Assembly (NCBI GenBank): GCA_023653785.1
Contig: JAMKCH010084907.1
Location: forward strand, 1 to 64,000
From: Ophioderma brevispina
Lineage: Eukaryota > Echinodermata > Ophiuroidea > Amphilepidida > Ophiodermatidae
Direction: 5' to 3'
Length of the DNA: 64,000 nt
The position numbers and the translations under genes were made by a program. Below the pieces are notes generated by a model. The model did not search any database. It was not told where the DNA came from and saw only the letters and a list, made by a program, of their open reading frames with translations. Shown here in pieces: positions 61,249 to 64,000 of this stretch (within the stretch, counting starts at the first letter, position 1; each line of letters opens with the position of its first letter).

Positions 61249-61363
61249 CACCGGTATTTTGTAATGTATGGTACTAAATTCTCATCTCTTTGTAAAAGTT
61301 CAATATCGTGTGTAGTAAAGTGCAATGCTAAGGAACCTGGACCTCTGATAATAGGATATCATG
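61249..61363 (+). other. Start of probable GLCE 3' UTR
   Basis: AT-rich sequence after the stop with no open frame. Candidate AATAAA polyadenylation signals lie at 61426-61431 (inside the foldback element), 61937-61942 and 62104-62109. The transcript end cannot be fixed from sequence alone. Confidence 0.5.
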
Positions 61364-61517
61364 GGGTTGGTACATTTTGTGACCGCACTTTTTCTGCTCC
61401 CAGTTGAATTCAGCAGCCTTGACGGAATAAAGTGCAGGGGATACCGTACTTTATTCCGTCAAGGCTGCTAAATTCAACTGGGAGCAGAAAAAGTGGGGTC
61501 ACAAAATGTACCAACCC
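61364..61517. mobile_element. 154-bp foldback miniature transposon with 9-bp target duplication
   Basis: Two 70-nt arms (61364-61433 and 61448-61517) are reverse complements with two mismatches, around a 14-nt loop; the ends are GGGTTGGTACA...TGTACCAACCC. GATATCATG lies directly on both sides (61355-61363 and 61518-61526), a perfect 9-bp target-site duplication. Long inverted repeats with 9-bp duplications fit Mutator-like (MULE) miniature elements; the superfamily is inference. It lies 115 bp after the GLCE stop, so it probably sits in the 3' UTR, and its left arm contains an AATAAA. Confidence 0.85.
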
Positions 61518-61665
61518 GATATCATGCTCTGAGATCTAAAATTGTTTATCTTTGACTTCGAATTATTGTACTGTGGGAAATGAAGATGAAACATGCTCAA
61601 CACCCTTTTGTTTACACGCTTTATTCTGATTTGAATCAAGTTACACATGACAGAAAAGATTGCAC

Positions 61666-62219
61666 ATAAACCAATGGGCGCAGTAAGTCCATTTTGTTTG
61701 GTTTCATTTCGCAAAGTATACTAATAAGCCTTTGCGTTCCAACTCTGAGAATCAAATAACCCTTTCTTTTGTTACTTTGGACAGTACTTGTACAGTATTT
61801 AATTTTTTTACAACAGAATAATTAGCACTCGTAAATTTCACTATACTCTTGAGTAATAACTGTTTGAACTGATTTGAACAATCCGCTGCATACGTGCATG
61901 AAGGTCGCACTGCTGTAGACCGCACATAAACACAACAATAAAATAGACATGCGATATGCCCGTGTACAGGTCACACATGTCGGTACTGCATACGCTTAGT
62001 TCAAACAATTGTTACGCCGACTATAGATTCAAGCATTTTAAATTCAAGTTTCAACATTAATCAGATGTTATTGTCAACATGGCTGGTTTCATGTTCAAAA
62101 TGAAATAAATTATTTAAATGTGAAAATTTAAATGTTTACCAAGGCATAACAATTAGAAGAAAAAATGAAAGAATTTGATGAATTGTGAGCATGATTACTC
62201 TGTTATTATCAGTGAGCCA
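61666..62219. repeat. Direct duplication, copy 1 (554 bp)
   Basis: Begins ATAAACCAATGGGCGCAG and ends CAGTGAGCCA. It is repeated at 62239-62793 with essentially one indel (an extra T near 62759). About 20 A residues (62220-62239) separate the copies. Nothing coding is visible. It may be a very recent tandem duplication or an assembly artefact. Confidence 0.9.
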
Positions 62220-62238
62220 AAAAAAAAAAAAAAAAAAA

Positions 62239-62793
62239 ATAAACCAATGGGCGCAGTAAGTCCATTTTGTTTGGTTTCATTTCGCAAAGTATACTAATAA
62301 GCCTTTGCGTTCCAACTCTGAGAATCAAATAACCCTTTCTTTTGTTACTTTGGACAGTACTTGTACAGTATTTAATTTTTTTACAACAGAATAATTAGCA
62401 CTCGTAAATTTCACTATACTCTTGAGTAATAACTGTTTGAACTGATTTGAACAATCCGCTGCATACGTGCATGAAGGTCGCACTGCTGTAGACCGCACAT
62501 AAACACAACAATAAAATAGACATGCGATATGCCCGTGTACAGGTCACACATGTCGGTACTGCATACGCTTAGTTCAAACAATTGTTACGCCGACTATAGA
62601 TTCAAGCATTTTAAATTCAAGTTTCAACATTAATCAGATGTTATTGTCAACATGGCTGGTTTCATGTTCAAAATGAAATAAATTATTTAAATGTGAAAAT
62701 TTAAATGTTTACCAAGGCATAACAATTAGAAGAAAAAATGAAAGAATTTGATGAATTTGTGAGCATGATTACTCTGTTATTATCAGTGAGCCA
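62239..62793. repeat. Direct duplication, copy 2
   Basis: Near-identical to 61666-62219. It follows the poly(A) run and continues into unrelated sequence (GGTTCCAGTAAAAG). The absence of A residues at its own right end shows the A-run belongs to the junction, not to the repeated unit. Confidence 0.9.
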
Positions 62794-64000
62794 GGTTCCA
62801 GTAAAAGAATGCTAAAAGGGTAACTTGTCTTCTAGAATCACAAATGTAGATGAACTGTAAGCAAGGAAGATAATAATGACCAATATCCATTTCGAAATAT
62901 CAAATATCCACATTCAAAAGATAGCTTTAATTCAAAATCAGCCACCTCCCACCCCCCCCCCAACAAAAACAAAAGTTGTTCTGGTTTGTCTTAAACTTAA
63001 GAAGGTACCCTTCTGCATGATTTAAAACAGAAACCATTTGCATATCTGCCCAAGTGTTTCACAATCGAAAGGAAAAAAGTGAAAGTTTCCTATCTCTCTT
63101 CATCATCTTTGTTTTCCCTTCCTTTTCTCAGACAGCTTCCTGAGATTATAACGACTCGCATCTGACAGGCATTGTCCACCTGCACGCTAATTTCATAATT
63201 CTGTCCCATATGTGTCAGTAGAGATAGAATATTTCCCGTTGGTTTCCAAAAATCTATATCACTGTGTGTATGGTTTCATTTGGCTGGGAACCAAAACTGC
63301 CCACACAACATGATAACGCTAAAAGCATCGTAGGGTTTGCCATGTTTTTATTGAATATTTGCTTCAAAATGCATACACTCATTGGGATTGACAATGCGTG
63401 ATGGAAATGGCACAGGTTGGCATCACAAGATTTTGCTGATAATAGAGCAAGCGTGATCAAGGTGTGAGGTTTTGCATATGATGCTTTCAGAAATGTGTCA
63501 ACATTTTGAGGAAATTGATTCCAAATAATGACAACTTACTGTCAGCATGTGGCAAATTCCCATCAAACATTTGACATGAATGTTAGCCATGGACAAGGTG
63601 TCTATAACAATGGGCCATTTCTTTTGAAATCACAGTCTCAAAACTTAGTAATACAGAAATTGCTTCCACCCATGTGGAAAATTAAGTAGTCTTCCATGGG
63701 GGAGTATGGATTTGTGGAAGACTCTGGTCATGTTTTCAAGAGGGGGAGTAACTCCAGCATAATCTTACATCTGCAAACGATTCTGCCTGTGTGCGGTGGG
63801 TAGCTATATTGTCTTTTGACGATATTCTGAGTGCTTTTAGTTTCGTTGCTGTTCTATCATTTTGCTGTCAATGTTTTTTCTTGAATCTTCTCAACTTCAA
63901 GTAGTAGGTTTTTGAGCTCCTTTTGGAGTTGAAGTTTAACCCGTCAACCTCATCACTATTAAGTCCATCTTCTTGATCAAGTCTTCAACAGGGAGAGTAT
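62794..64000. other. Downstream non-coding sequence
   Basis: Unremarkable AT-rich DNA with a C run (about 62950-62961) and a CT-rich patch (63090-63130). No gene, RNA or transposon end is recognised. Confidence 0.5.

Noticed and set aside
1..64000. CRISPR array, operon or prokaryotic mobile island
   Set aside because: The tandem arrays lack CRISPR repeat-spacer regularity and the window is spliced animal DNA.

Overview
This is animal (metazoan) nuclear DNA. It is AT-rich and almost entirely non-coding. It holds one recognisable protein-coding gene, split by introns of about 6.1 and 4.0 kb with standard GT..AG ends. The rest is full of non-autonomous DNA transposons, tRNA-derived SINE heads, a decayed non-LTR retrotransposon and degenerate minisatellites. 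The gene is heparan sulfate D-glucuronyl C5-epimerase (GLCE), which is confined to animals. The protein is closer to the vertebrate form than I would expect from most protostomes, and the repeats are of a kind common in marine invertebrates, so I infer a marine deuterostome invertebrate (echinoderm or hemichordate). That placement is weak; no species can be named.

Layout. 1-49,248: no gene that I can support. Notable parts are a ~57-bp minisatellite (1.7-2.2 kb), a cluster of small transposons (4.6-6.3 kb), old diverged duplications (12.8-14.9 kb), a hAT-type element (15.8 kb), a 960-bp element with 9-bp target duplication (19.2-20.2 kb), a ~23-bp minisatellite present in both orientations (22.6-23.6 kb), an array of nuclear-receptor DR1 half-site pairs (28.55-28.66 kb), nested duplications (35.6-40.6 kb), further arrays (41.9-43.5 kb) and a LINE remnant (45.3-46.0 kb). 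49,249-61,248: the three coding exons of GLCE, + strand. 61,249-64,000: probable 3' UTR and downstream DNA, with a near-perfect foldback transposon and a ~554-bp direct duplication joined by poly(A).

The GLCE exons together encode about 602 residues, close to the 617 of the human enzyme, with every catalytic residue I know of in register. Exon 2 carries an apparent one-base insertion that breaks the frame; the flanking exons are intact and the splice phases fit only if one base is removed. This is most likely a consensus error or a rare allele, not gene death. The first coding exon opens with a splice acceptor, so at least one 5' UTR exon and the promoter lie upstream, inside or beyond the 49-kb non-coding stretch.

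I found no new multi-gene system. The most interesting non-genic observations are the DR1 array, the foldback element just after GLCE, the two poly(A)-joined duplications, the 960-bp element with CGCG-rich ends, and two TTAA-flanked miniature transposon families with several copies each.
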